Below are positions 51,749 through 59,808 of a DNA stretch of 64,000 nucleotides, in pieces (position 1 is the first letter of the stretch; the number at the start of each line of letters is the position of its first letter). The stretch comes from an uncultured Oscillospiraceae bacterium. GTDB lineage: Bacteria; Bacillota; Clostridia; Oscillospirales; Ruminococcaceae. The translations under genes and the position numbers were made by a program. The DNA lies in assembly GCA_900540595.1 (NCBI GenBank), contig UQGL01000002.1:62001-126000 (forward strand), in the 5' to 3' direction. Below the pieces are notes generated by a model. The model saw only the letters and a program-made list of their open reading frames with translations. It ran no database searches and was not told the origin of the DNA.

Positions 51749-52506
51749 GAAATGGCATCCAACCCCGGATAGTCCACCCTCTCCAAAAACAACCCCTTGG
51801 CGGGCAGGGTCGGCCCTGCCTGTTTGCGGTCGCGGCTTTCCAATAGCGGGGGGATACTGTCGGGGGTGCGCTTGTGCAGCCCGGCCTGAACCAGCGTACC
51901 GGCCAGAATACGCACCATATTGTACAGGTAACCGTCAGCCGTGACGGAAATTGTAAATAAATTTCCGCTTTGTACAACAGTACAATCCGTAATGGTTCGC
52001 ACCGTGTCCCCGTGGGCGGCAGCGCTGGAGCCGGAGGCGCAGAGCGCTGAAAAATCATGTGTACCTACGAATTTTGCGGCAGCCGCCTGCATGGCGGCCA
52101 GATCCAGCGCAGGCCAGATCCGGTGGCAGGTGTCAAACAGAAAGGGATCATCCACCCGCGCGTTCAGCAGGTAGTAGTGATAGGTCTTGGCGTGGGCGGC
52201 GTACCGCGCATGAAAGCTGTCCGGCACAGGCTGGATGTCCACCGCGCGTATATCCGGCGGCAGATGGGCGTTGAGCGCCGGGACAAGCTTTTGCATCGGC
52301 ACCCTGCCAGTATAGCAGAAGCTGAGCGCGAAACGCCGCGCATGGACGCCCGCATCGGTGCGGGAGCAGCCTTTTACATCAGGCCGCTGGCCCAGCACGG
52401 CCTGCATGGCATCCTGCAAAACGGCGCAGACTGTCGGTGCATTGGGCTGCACCTGAAAGCCTGCGTAGTTTGTACCCTTGTAGGAAATCCAAAGTAGATA
52501 GGTCAT
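51745..52506 (-). CDS. truA: tRNA pseudouridine(38-40) synthase
   Basis: Isomerises uridines 38-40 in the tRNA anticodon arm. The 253-residue enzyme begins YLLWISYKGTNYAGFQ, with catalytic aspartate in CSRTDAGVHA near residue 52, YHYYLLNA, GTHDFSALCASGS and YNMVRILAGTLVQAG. The stop codon is supplied by a GTAGGG palindrome. It follows the ECF module, an arrangement (ecfT-truA) common in Firmicutes, where ecfA1-ecfA2-ecfT-truA often run with rplQ; here that ribosomal block is absent. Confidence 0.96.
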   Translation of the reverse strand: MTYLLWISYKGTNYAGFQVQPNAPTVCAVLQDAMQAVLGQRPDVKGCSRTDAGVHARRFALSFCYTGRVPMQKLVPALNAHLPPDIRAVDIQPVPDSFHARYAAHAKTYHYYLLNARVDDPFLFDTCHRIWPALDLAAMQAAAAKFVGTHDFSALCASGSSAAAHGDTVRTITDCTVVQSGNLFTISVTADGYLYNMVRILAGTLVQAGLHKRTPDSIPPLLESRDRKQAGPTLPAKGLFLERVDYPGLDAIS

Positions 52507-52521
52507 AAATCACCTGAAATT

Positions 52522-52592
52522 GTAGGGGCGGATTCCATATGCGCCCGCAGGGTGGCAGCCGATGGGCGGGCGGATATGGAATCCGCCCCTAC
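52522..52592. repeat. Inverted pair of GTAGGG palindromes between ecfT and truA
   Basis: 52522-52546 has one GGCGGATTCC arm and a non-matching GCGCC arm (a chimera of two family types). 52568-52592 (reverse) has matched GGCGGAT/ATCCGCC arms. Both lie in the truA leader. Confidence 0.8.
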
Positions 52593-52609
52593 GGATCGCG
52601 GCAAAATCT

Positions 52610-53428
52610 TTATGCCAACCCCGGCACGAAGAACCGCGTGCAGGCGATGACCACCAACGCCACAATGATGACCACCATGCAGCGGAAATCCTCGCTCGTG
52701 AACTTCAACTGCTTCAGCCGCGTGCGGCCCTCGCCGCCATGGTAGCAGCGGCACTCCATGGCCATGGCCAGCTCATCGGCACGGCGGAACGCCGAGATAA
52801 ACAGCGGGATCAGGATCGGCACCAGCGCCTTGATGCGCTGGGTGAAGGTACCGCTGTCCAGCATGGCACCGCGGGCCTTCTGGGCGTTCATGATCTTTTC
52901 GGTTTCCTCAATCAAAGTCGGGATAAACCGCAGGGCAATCGTCATCATCATGGCCAGCTCATGCACCGGAAAGTGCAGCTTGGCCAGCGGGCGCAGCAGG
53001 CTCTCGATGGCATCGGTCAGCACGATGGGGCTGGTCGTGTAGGTCAAAAGGCTGGTGCCTGCAATGAGGGCGCAGACGCGCACAGCCAGCAAAACGGCGT
53101 ACTTGATGCCCTCGGCATAGATGTTCAGCACCCAGAAATGCACCAGCGGCTCCCCCTGCCCTGTGACGAAGAAAAGGTTCAGCACGGCGGTGAAGAGGAT
53201 TATGGGCACGATGGGCTTCAGGCTTTTCAAAATCATCCTGCCGGGGATGCGGGCGATGCGGTAAAGCAGCGCCAAAAGGCCGATCGAGAGTGCCAGCCCC
53301 AGCGGGTTCGGTGCGATAAACAGCACAATGATGTAGGCGATGGTGGCAACCAGCTTTAACCGGGGGTCACAGCGGTGCAGCACCGAATGCCCCGGAAAAT
53401 GCTGACCGATCGTAATATCTTTGAGCAT
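52610..53428 (-). CDS. ecfT: ECF transporter transmembrane protein EcfT
   Basis: A 272-residue coupling subunit of energy-coupling-factor importers. It has about five hydrophobic segments and the cytoplasmic coupling helices with the AxG-type motifs AQKARGAM and SAFRRADELAMAMECRCY. It joins the two ATPases and an interchangeable S-component. The ATG at 53428 directly follows the ecfA2 stop (TAAATG). Confidence 0.94.
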   Translation of the reverse strand: MLKDITIGQHFPGHSVLHRCDPRLKLVATIAYIIVLFIAPNPLGLALSIGLLALLYRIARIPGRMILKSLKPIVPIILFTAVLNLFFVTGQGEPLVHFWVLNIYAEGIKYAVLLAVRVCALIAGTSLLTYTTSPIVLTDAIESLLRPLAKLHFPVHELAMMMTIALRFIPTLIEETEKIMNAQKARGAMLDSGTFTQRIKALVPILIPLFISAFRRADELAMAMECRCYHGGEGRTRLKQLKFTSEDFRCMVVIIVALVVIACTRFFVPGLA

Positions 53429-54304
53429 TTACTGTACCTCCCCTGCCTGCTTGGCGGCCAGCGCCCGGCGGATCGTCTTGACGGCGTAGGGGATCGTGTA
53501 GACATCCGCCGGGATGTCCAGCCCCATCTGGCGCAGCTTTAAAAAGATCTGGGTGACCTGCGGCACCGACAGCCCCAGCTCAAGCAGCTGCTGTGCGTGG
53601 GCAAAGACCTTTTCCACCGTGTCGTACATGGCGATTTTGGCGCGGTGCATGACCAGCACGCGGTTGGCGTACTTGGCAATATCCTCCATCGAGTGACTGA
53701 CCAGCAGGACTGTGATGCCGGTCTTTTCGTGGTAGGCCTTGATCTGGCTCAGGATGGTGTCGCGGCCCTCGGGGTCGAGGCCGGCGGCCGGCTCGTCCAG
53801 CACCAGCACACGCGGGTGCATCGCCATGACGCCTGCGATGGCAACACGGCGCTTCTGCCCACCGGACAGCTCAAAGGGGCTTTTTTGCAAAAGCTCGTCC
53901 GAAAGGCCGACAAAGGCGGCAGCCTCGCGGACACGGCGCTGCACCTCCTCCTCATCCAGACCCATGTTGCGCGGACCGTAGGCAATGTCCCGGGCGCAGG
54001 TCTCCTCAAAGAGCTGGTACTCGGGGTACTGCATGACAAGGCCGACAAGAAAGCGGAAGCTGCGCAGGTCGGCACCCTGCTCCCACAGGTCGCGGCCGTC
54101 CACCAGCACGCGGCCGGAGGTCGGGCGGTTCAGGCCGTTGAAATGGCTGATCAGGGTCGATTTGCCGCTGCCCGTGGAGCCGATGATGCCCACGAAGTCG
54201 CCCTCCTCCACGGTGAACGAAACATCGTCCAGCGCTTTGGTCTCGTCCGGCATACCCTGATTGTAAATGTAGCTCAAATTTTCTACACGAATGATCTCGG
54301 ACAT
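53429..54304 (-). CDS. ecfA2: ECF transporter ATPase EcfA2
   Basis: A 291-residue ATPase: ALDDVSFTVEEGDFVGIIGS then Walker A GSTGSGKST, Q-loop VMQYPEYQLFEET, signature LSGGQKRRVAIAG, Walker B VLVLDEPAAGLDP and H-loop SHSMED, with the EcfA C-terminal extension. I chose the ATG at 54304 after AAAGGA; an upstream frame of 17 codons has no site and comes from the intergenic repeat region. It pairs with EcfA1 and EcfT. Confidence 0.94.
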   Translation of the reverse strand: MSEIIRVENLSYIYNQGMPDETKALDDVSFTVEEGDFVGIIGSTGSGKSTLISHFNGLNRPTSGRVLVDGRDLWEQGADLRSFRFLVGLVMQYPEYQLFEETCARDIAYGPRNMGLDEEEVQRRVREAAAFVGLSDELLQKSPFELSGGQKRRVAIAGVMAMHPRVLVLDEPAAGLDPEGRDTILSQIKAYHEKTGITVLLVSHSMEDIAKYANRVLVMHRAKIAMYDTVEKVFAHAQQLLELGLSVPQVTQIFLKLRQMGLDIPADVYTIPYAVKTIRRALAAKQAGEVQ

Positions 54305-54378
54305 AGTGGTTCCTTTCCCGCCGGATACAGCCCGGGTATGGTGCCGTTCCGGCATATGTGGGATGTTTTTGAACGAAA

Positions 54379-54526
54379 GGCTTCCCCCGATGGGGGAAGC
54401 TGTCCGCGAAGCGGACTGATGAGGGGTGACTTCGCGGCGATTGCCAGTAAACGGGATGCCTCGGCAAGCTCGCCCCTCATCCGGCCTCGGGCGGGGCCTC
54501 GGCCACCTTCCCCCAAGGGGGAAGGC
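54379..54526. repeat. Long repeat family, copy 4
   Basis: Full copy between ecfA1 and ecfA2: GGCTTCCCCC..GGGGGAAGC, GCGAAGCGG with GCCTCGGGC segments, CTGATGAGGGG facing CCCCTCATCC, and CTTCCCCC..GGGGGAAGGC. It interrupts an otherwise tight ECF operon and would lie in its mRNA. Confidence 0.88.
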
Positions 54527-54531
54527 TTCCT

Positions 54532-55374
54532 TTATTTCAGCAGCTTAAACAGCTCCTCCGCGCATGCCTCGGGCGTGATCACATTCTCCGGCATGGGGAT
54601 GCCGAGCTTGACCAGCTCATCGCGCAGCTCGGCGGCCTGCGGCACATCCAAATGGTAGCTGTGCAGCCGCTCCGTCTGGCTGAACACCTGCTCCGGCGTG
54701 CCCTCCATCACGATGCGGCCCCGGCTCATGACCAGCACGCGGTCGGCCTGGGCGGCCTCCTCCATATAATGGGTGATCGAGACGATCGTGATACCGGCCT
54801 CCCGCAGCTGGCGGATCGTTTTCATGACCTGACTGCGGCCGTGCGGGTCAAGCATGGCGGTCGATTCGTCCAGAACAAGGCAGTCCGGCCGCATGGCGAT
54901 AACGCCCGCAATGGCAACGCGCTGCTTCTGCCCGCCGGAAAGCTTGTAGGGGGCAGCATCACGCTTTTCATAGATGCCTGCCAGCTTCATGGCCTCGTCA
55001 ATGCGGGTGCGGATCTCCTCGGGCGGAACGCCGAGGTTCTCCGGCGCAAAGGCGACATCCTCCTCCACGATGGTGGCAACGATCTGGTTGTCGGGGTTCT
55101 GGAATACCATGCCCACTTTCTGGCGCACATCGTAGAGATGATCCTCGTTGCGGGTGTCCATCCCCTCGACCAGCACCGTGCCCGCCTCGGGCAGGAGGAT
55201 CGCGTTGAAGTGCTTGGCCAGCGTGGATTTGCCGCAGCCGTTGGCACCCAGCACAGCCACGAACTCGCCGCGGTGGATGGCAAGGCTCACGCCGTCCACT
55301 GCATAGCTGGGCTGCTCGGGGTCATAGCGGAAATGGATGTCCTGAACATTGATCATAGGTTCTTCTCTCGGCAT
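54532..55374 (-). CDS. ecfA1: ECF transporter ATPase EcfA1
   Basis: A 280-residue ATPase with Walker A GANGCGKSTLAKHFN, Q-loop VFQNPDNQIVATIVEEDV (the NPDNQ typical of EcfA1), signature LSGGQKQRVAIAG, Walker B CLVLDESTAMLDP and H-loop THYMEEA. It starts at 55374, nine bases after GGGAG and four bases from the upstream methyltransferase stop; an in-frame ATG at 55356 is an alternative. The ecfA1-ecfA2-ecfT order makes a complete energising module. Confidence 0.94.
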   Translation of the reverse strand: MPREEPMINVQDIHFRYDPEQPSYAVDGVSLAIHRGEFVAVLGANGCGKSTLAKHFNAILLPEAGTVLVEGMDTRNEDHLYDVRQKVGMVFQNPDNQIVATIVEEDVAFAPENLGVPPEEIRTRIDEAMKLAGIYEKRDAAPYKLSGGQKQRVAIAGVIAMRPDCLVLDESTAMLDPHGRSQVMKTIRQLREAGITIVSITHYMEEAAQADRVLVMSRGRIVMEGTPEQVFSQTERLHSYHLDVPQAAELRDELVKLGIPMPENVITPEACAEELFKLLK

Positions 55375-55377
55375 GGT

Positions 55378-56241
55378 TTATCTCTCCCAGATGGCGGTTG
55401 CGCCGCAGGGCACAACACCGCCGGTGGCGGAGACCGGCAGACCGATCTCATCGCAGTGGGTGTGGCCGCCCGTGACGGGGCAGAGCGTCGTTTTAACGAT
55501 GTATTCCATGACCGCCGGGCTTAAACCCTCGGTGTAGGAGTTGATGGCAAAGAACAGCGGATCGTCACTCAGGACCTGCTCCGTCAGCGTGATAAGGTCG
55601 TAGACATTGTCCTCCAGCTTCCAGATCTCACCGCCGGGGCCGCGGCCGTAGCTCGGCGGGTCCATGATGACGGCATCGTATTTGCTGCCGCGGCGGATCT
55701 CGCGCTGGACAAACTTCACACAGTCGTCCACGATCCAGCGGCAGGGGCGATCGGCAAGGCCGCTTGCGGCGGCGTTCTCCCGCGCCCAGGCCACCATGCC
55801 CTTGCTGGCGTCCACATGGGTGACCGAGGCACCGGCCGCAAGGCACGCCAGCGTGGCGCCGCCCGTGTAGCCAAAGAGGTTCAGCACGCGGATCGGCCGG
55901 CCGGCCGCGCGGATCTTTTCCTGATACCACGCCCAGTTGACGGCCTGCTCCGGAAAGACGCCGGTGTGCTTGAAGCCGGTGGGGCTGACGATCAGGGTCA
56001 GGTCGTTCCAGTGGATCTGCCACTTTTGGGGCAGTCTTTTGTGGTAATCCCACTGCCCGCCGCCCTTGGCGGAGCGGTAGTAGACGGCATCAGCGTTTGC
56101 CCACAGCGGGCTGGTTTCGGCATTTTTCCAGATGACCTGCGGGTCAGGTCGGATCAGCAGGGTGCTGCCCCAGCGCTCCAACCGATTATGGTTGGTGGCG
56201 TCCAGCAGCTCATAATCCCGCCAGGAATCAGCAGGGCGCAT
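55378..56241 (-). CDS. Class I SAM-dependent methyltransferase (RlmI/PUA-less rRNA type)
   Basis: A 287-residue methyltransferase. An N-terminal beta-rich section (WGSTLLIRPDPQVIW) precedes the Rossmann domain with RVLNLFGYTGGATLA (motif I), THVDASKGMVAWARENA, and MDPPSYGRGPGG (motif IV, DPPS). This is the pattern of RlmI/RlmK/YccW-like 23S rRNA cytosine methyltransferases without their N-terminal PUA domain. The ATG at 56241 follows AAGGAG by eight bases; a TTG two codons upstream is less likely. It sits between ruvB and the ECF genes. Confidence 0.85.
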   Translation of the reverse strand: MRPADSWRDYELLDATNHNRLERWGSTLLIRPDPQVIWKNAETSPLWANADAVYYRSAKGGGQWDYHKRLPQKWQIHWNDLTLIVSPTGFKHTGVFPEQAVNWAWYQEKIRAAGRPIRVLNLFGYTGGATLACLAAGASVTHVDASKGMVAWARENAAASGLADRPCRWIVDDCVKFVQREIRRGSKYDAVIMDPPSYGRGPGGEIWKLEDNVYDLITLTEQVLSDDPLFFAINSYTEGLSPAVMEYIVKTTLCPVTGGHTHCDEIGLPVSATGGVVPCGATAIWER

Positions 56242-56272
56242 ATTCAAGTCTCCTTTTTGTCTTTTTCATCGG

Positions 56273-57328
56273 TCAAAACATACTCTGCTGGCCGTTGTCG
56301 GTGTCGTCAAAGCGGCGGGGCACGGCCATGTGCAGATGCTCATAGGCAAGGCGGGTCACACAGCGGCCGCGCGGGGTGCGTGTCAGCATGCCCATCTGCA
56401 TCAGGTAGGGCTCGCAGATGTCCTCCAGCGTGACGCTCTCCTCGCCCAGGGCGGCGGCCAGGGTGTCCAGACCTACGGGGCCGCCGCCGTACATCTCGAT
56501 GATGGCGCGCAGCACACTGCGGTCCAGCTCGTCCAGACCCAGCTCGTCAATGTCCATCCACCGGCGGGCGGCGATGGCGGTCTCCTCGTCAATGGTGCCG
56601 TCGCCCTGCACGGTGGCAAAGTCGCGCACCCGCTTGAGCAGGCGGTTGGCGATACGCGGCGTGCCGCGGGCGCAGCGCGCCAGTTCAAGCGCGCCCTCCT
56701 CAGTGATCGGCACACCTAAAATCCCGGCGCTGCGGCTGATGATATGCCCCAGCTCCCGCGGGCTGTACAGCTCCAGCTTGAGCAGGATGCCGAAGCGGTC
56801 GCGCAGGGGGCCGGTCAGCTGCCCGGCACGGGTGGTGGCACCCACCAGCGTGAACCGGGGCAGATTGATGCGGATGCTCTGGGCGCTGGGACCCTTGCCG
56901 ATCATGATGTCGAGGGCAAAATCCTCCAGCGCGGGGTAAAGGACTTCCTCCACCTGACGGGACAAGCGGTGGATCTCGTCAATAAAAAGGACATCGCCCT
57001 CCTGCAGATTCGTGAGCAGGGCGGCCAAGTCGCCGGGCTTCTCGATGGCGGGGCCGGAGGTGATGCGGATCTGCACACCCATCTCCTGCGCCACAATACC
57101 GGCCAGTGTGGTTTTGCCCAGACCCGGCGGGCCGTAGAGCAGGATGTGATCCATCGGCTCGCCGCGCTGCTGCGCCGCCCGCAGGTAGACCCGCAGGTTG
57201 CCCTTGGCCTTCTCCTGACCTACATAGTCATCCAGCGTTTTCGGGCGCAGGCTGACCTCCTCCGCATCGGCGGAGCAGGCGTCGGGGCTGACCAGACGGC
57301 TGGGGTCAACGGTGTATTCCTGATTCAA
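56273..57328 (-). CDS. ruvB: Holliday junction branch-migration DNA helicase RuvB
   Basis: A 351-residue AAA+ motor that drives branch migration with Ruv[20 protein letters not shown] starts the family domain; Walker [12 protein letters not shown], Walker [16 protein letters not shown], sensor [18 protein letters not shown] and the C-terminal [13 protein letters not shown] winged helix follow. The start appears to be TTG at 57328 with GGGGAG about eleven bases upstream. It follows ruvA by 21 bases. Confidence 0.96.
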   Translation of the reverse strand: MNQEYTVDPSRLVSPDACSADAEEVSLRPKTLDDYVGQEKAKGNLRVYLRAAQQRGEPMDHILLYGPPGLGKTTLAGIVAQEMGVQIRITSGPAIEKPGDLAALLTNLQEGDVLFIDEIHRLSRQVEEVLYPALEDFALDIMIGKGPSAQSIRINLPRFTLVGATTRAGQLTGPLRDRFGILLKLELYSPRELGHIISRSAGILGVPITEEGALELARCARGTPRIANRLLKRVRDFATVQGDGTIDEETAIAARRWMDIDELGLDELDRSVLRAIIEMYGGGPVGLDTLAAALGEESVTLEDICEPYLMQMGMLTRTPRGRCVTRLAYEHLHMAVPRRFDDTDNGQQSMF

Positions 57329-57349
57329 GCTCTAGCACTCCCCTTCCCT

Positions 57350-57949
57350 TTAAATGCGCGACAGGCTGCGCAGCGCAATCGTGATGATCTCCTGCACCGA
57401 GAGGGTCTCGTCCACCCGGGCCACGGCAGCGGCTGCATCGGAGGCGGCGTACCCAAGGCTGACCAGTGCGGCCACGGCCTGCGCCGGTGCGGAGGTGGGC
57501 GCGGGTGCAGCGCCGCCGCCCGCAAAGCCGGTGCCGGCAGCCAGACCCTTGCCGACCTTGTCCTTAAGCTCCAGCGTGATGCGCTGGGCCAGTTTGGGCC
57601 CAACGCCGGCCGCCTTGGTAAAGGCTTTGTGATCCCCGCTGGACGCGGCAAGGGCAATCTTTTCGGGCGTCATGATCGACAGGATCGCCAGCCCGGCCTT
57701 GGGGCCGACACCGGTGACGGCGGTCAGCATCTTGAAGCAGTCGCGCTGCTCCTCCGTTGCGAAGCCGTAGAGGGAGACATCGTTCTCGGTCACATTCATG
57801 ATGGTGTAGACGGTGCCCTCTTTGCCGGCGGGGGGCAAAGCCTCGCCGGTGGTGGCTGGGATCTGCACGAAATAGCCGACCCCGCCGCAGCTGATCACAA
57901 CGGAATCCAGCGTTTTTTTGATGATTTTTCCGGTTAGACAGTAGATCAT
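57350..57949 (-). CDS. ruvA: Holliday junction DNA helicase subunit RuvA
   Basis: A 199-residue junction-binding protein. MIYCLTGKIIKKTLDSVVI begins the OB-fold domain. The tandem helix-hairpin-helix region (VTGVGPKAGLAILS, AAGVGPKLAQRITLELKDK) and the C-terminal RuvB-binding helical domain (ALVSLGYAASDAAAAVARV) follow. I chose the ATG at 57949 after AAGGA; 18 upstream in-frame codons belong to the repeat fragment at 57978. It lies between ruvC and ruvB. Confidence 0.96.
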   Translation of the reverse strand: MIYCLTGKIIKKTLDSVVISCGGVGYFVQIPATTGEALPPAGKEGTVYTIMNVTENDVSLYGFATEEQRDCFKMLTAVTGVGPKAGLAILSIMTPEKIALAASSGDHKAFTKAAGVGPKLAQRITLELKDKVGKGLAAGTGFAGGGAAPAPTSAPAQAVAALVSLGYAASDAAAAVARVDETLSVQEIITIALRSLSRI

Positions 57950-57977
57950 GGTGTGTCCTTCTTTTGTATGGTGGAAA

Positions 57978-58001
57978 GCCTTCCCCCACTTGGGGGAAGG
58001 C
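57978..58001. repeat. Fragment of the long repeat between ruvC and ruvA
   Basis: GCCTTCCCCC..GGGGGAAGGC, the end palindrome alone, in the 58-base ruvC-ruvA gap. It could be a solo terminal remnant or an mRNA hairpin. Confidence 0.75.
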
Positions 58002-58007
58002 AAGGGA

Positions 58008-58505
58008 TTATCTCACCGGCGTCCCCATCAGGCGGCTGCGGCTGCAGTGGCAGTGGGCAATGGCCATGCCCAGCGCATCGGCGGTATCGTCAGGCTTGGG
58101 GATGCTCTCCAGATGCAGCATCATGCGGGTCATCTCCTGAATCTGCTTTTTTACGGCCTTGCCGTAGCCGGTGATGGCCTGCTTGACCTGCATCGGTGTG
58201 TATTCGTAGATCGGCACGCCGCACTGGGCCGCGGCGAGCAGAATGACGCCGCGCGCCTCGGCCACGCCGATGACGGTGGTCTGGTTGTGCTGGTAGTACA
58301 GCTTCTCGATGGAGAGGGCCTCGGGCTGATAGCGCTTGCAGATATCCAGCACGCCCTCGTATATTTCAACAAGGCGCTGTTCAAACGGGGTGTCCTTCTC
58401 GGTGATGACAGCCCCGTAGCCGATGGGCGCAAAGCGGTTGCCGATGTATTCGACAACACCCCAGCCCACAATGGCGTAGCCCGGGTCGATGCCCAAAACA
58501 CGCAT
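58008..58505 (-). CDS. ruvC: Holliday junction resolvase RuvC
   Basis: A 165-residue RNase-H-fold endonuclease that cuts Holliday junctions. It starts MRVLGIDPGYAIVGWG with the catalytic aspartate at residue 7; LSIEKLYYQHNQTTVIGVAEARG-type sequence holds the glutamate, and YTPMQVKQAITGYGKAVK and DTADALGMAIAHCH hold the last acidic residues. GGGGAGG lies eleven bases upstream of the ATG. It opens the ruvC-ruvA-ruvB run. Confidence 0.96.
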   Translation of the reverse strand: MRVLGIDPGYAIVGWGVVEYIGNRFAPIGYGAVITEKDTPFEQRLVEIYEGVLDICKRYQPEALSIEKLYYQHNQTTVIGVAEARGVILLAAAQCGVPIYEYTPMQVKQAITGYGKAVKKQIQEMTRMMLHLESIPKPDDTADALGMAIAHCHCSRSRLMGTPVR

Positions 58506-58536
58506 TTATCCCATACCTCCCCACTTTAACCGATAT

Positions 58537-58565
58537 AGTATACCATAAAAACAACGCTGCGTCCA
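58537..58565 (-). promoter_or_regulatory. Probable promoter of the ruv operon
   Basis: On the minus strand, TATACT (58542-58537) with a poor -35 match TGGACG (58565-58560) at 17 bases, 32 bases before the ruvC ATG. Confidence 0.45.
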
Positions 58566-58622
58566 CTGTTTGGGGTAAACATTCCGTGAATTTGCACAGA
58601 AAAAGCAATAAAAATTCTACAA

Positions 58623-58655
58623 ACAAAAAAGCATCTCCCGGACAGGGAGATGCTT
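58623..58655 (-). terminator. Rho-independent terminator of the ECF S-component gene
   Basis: An 11-bp stem AAGCATCTCCC/GGGAGATGCTT, 5-base loop, and on the minus strand TTTTTTGTTTG. It starts 17 bases after the stop at 58673. Confidence 0.92.
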
Positions 58656-58672
58656 GGCTGTAAGGGCCGCGA

Positions 58673-59194
58673 TCAATACCCGATCTGCCGCTTGGCGGCC
58701 CGCAGCGCCTTGCGCAGGGGCCGGTACAACAGCAGCATGATGGCAAAGTTGCCTGCGCCGTGCAGGGCGTCGTAGCTCAGGCCGCTCAGCCACCAGCTCA
58801 GCGCAAAGGCCGGGGTTTTGGCAAACAGGTAGACGGCGGCGCACAGCCCGCCGAAGCACAGGCCGTACAGCCCGCTGAACAAGGCCCAGAGCAGTGCGTG
58901 GTCCATACGGCGCAAAAGCCATGCCAGCAGCGCCAGCAGATACCACACATACAGGTACATGGCCCACCAGAGGCCAAACCCGTACAGGACGCCCTGCAGC
59001 AAAATAAAAACAGTGATGGCGGCAGGGGTCTCCCGCGGGAGCTCCAGCGCAAACAGGATGATGAGCAGCGTCACCGGCTCAATGTTCGGCAGGCCGCTTA
59101 TGGCCTGCTTGCTGACAACGAGCAGTGCCCCCATCAGCCCGCTCAATACCAGGCTGACAACGCGGCGGTGGTTACTTCGTGTAGGTGAAGGCAT
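58673..59194 (-). CDS. ECF transporter S-component-like membrane protein
   Basis: A 173-residue protein with five to six hydrophobic segments. SLVLSGLMGALLVVSKQAIS near the N-terminus and the later LPNIEPVTLLIILFAL and GLYGLCFGGLCAAVYLF match the substrate-capture subunits of group II ECF importers. It would join the EcfA1-EcfA2-EcfT module encoded at 52.6-55.4 kb. I chose the ATG at 59194, overlapping the DUF4430 gene by 23 bases. The partner DUF4430 lipoprotein suggests that it takes up a cofactor, perhaps a corrinoid; the ligand is unproven. Confidence 0.75.
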   Translation of the reverse strand: MPSPTRSNHRRVVSLVLSGLMGALLVVSKQAISGLPNIEPVTLLIILFALELPRETPAAITVFILLQGVLYGFGLWWAMYLYVWYLLALLAWLLRRMDHALLWALFSGLYGLCFGGLCAAVYLFAKTPAFALSWWLSGLSYDALHGAGNFAIMLLLYRPLRKALRAAKRQIGY

Positions 59195-59618
59195 AGCTGT
59201 CGCCGTCATGCAGTTCGATGTCGGCCACGCCAACGGTGGTCATCTCACCAGCGGCATCGGTCAGGCACCACCAGGCACCATCGGCGTTATAGTCGGCCTC
59301 CTCGCCGTTGACAACGGTGACGAAGCCGGCAGCGGCCTCCTCGGCGCTGATGACACCGGCGGCGGCCAGTGCATCGCTGAGCTTTTCGCCGTCTGTGGCG
59401 TCAAGGGTCAGGACGGTGCTTTCGCCGTCGGCGCCGGTGACGGTGAAGGTGACTGCGATGGCAGCAGCGGCGTCCTCGGCGGTGGAGACAGCAGCGGACT
59501 CAGCCGGTGCTGCCTCGGAAACGACCTCAGAGGAGGCGGAGGATGCGGAAGCACCGCAGCCGGCCAGCAGACCGGCGGCCAGAATCAGGCTCAGAACCAG
59601 AGCAGAAAGCTTTTTCAT
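59172..59618 (-). CDS. DUF4430 (transcobalamin-like C-terminal domain) lipoprotein
   Basis: A 148-residue lipoprotein with lipobox LLAGC (C21), an Ala/Ser/Glu-rich linker, and a compact domain of about 85 residues (DGEKLSDALAAAGVIS, ADYNADGAWWCLTDAAGEM, GVADIELHDGDSYAFTYT). This matches DUF4430, which resembles the C-terminal domain of eukaryotic transcobalamin. It overlaps the ECF S-component gene, so it is likely the outer capture partner. GAGAGG lies eight bases before the ATG. A promoter and a 14-bp palindrome lie upstream. Confidence 0.82.
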   Translation of the reverse strand: MKKLSALVLSLILAAGLLAGCGASASSASSEVVSEAAPAESAAVSTAEDAAAAIAVTFTVTGADGESTVLTLDATDGEKLSDALAAAGVISAEEAAAGFVTVVNGEEADYNADGAWWCLTDAAGEMTTVGVADIELHDGDSYAFTYTK

Positions 59619-59648
59619 AGGATGTTACCTCTCTAAAATTGTGATTGC

Positions 59649-59662
59649 GCACAAATTTGTGC
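59649..59662. promoter_or_regulatory. 14-bp perfect palindrome at the start of the DUF4430 transcript
   Basis: GCACAAATTTGTGC is perfectly symmetrical and lies from about +1 to +15 relative to the promoter at 59670-59698. This is the position of a repressor operator; the regulator is unknown. Confidence 0.6.
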
Positions 59663-59669
59663 AGCGATC

Positions 59670-59698
59670 ATTATACAAAATGCCAAGAAAAAATGCAA
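59670..59698 (-). promoter_or_regulatory. Sigma-A promoter of the DUF4430/ECF-S operon
   Basis: On the minus strand, TTGCAT (59698-59693), 17 bases, perfect TATAAT (59675-59670), 52 bases before the start codon. Confidence 0.8.
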
Positions 59699-59737
59699 GT
59701 GCGTTGTAGAGGGCGGTGTGGCTGCCCATGAAAAGTC

Positions 59738-59799
59738 CGCAATGGCAAACTAGCCCCTCATCCGGCCCTGCGGGGCCACCTTCCCCCAAAGGGGAAGGC
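59738..59799. repeat. 3' half of the long repeat family
   Basis: Contains CCCCTCATCCGGCCCTGCGG and CTTCCCCC..GGGGAAGGC as in the right halves of copies 2-4, but no left half. A truncated copy after the ABC exporter genes. Confidence 0.8.
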
Positions 59800-59808
59800 T
59801 TTAGGCCC

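Noticed and set aside
52503..52754. Small minus-strand frame containing GADSISARP
   Set aside because: It is a translation of the GTAGGG palindromes upstream of truA; similar peptides appear wherever the repeats are read in that frame.
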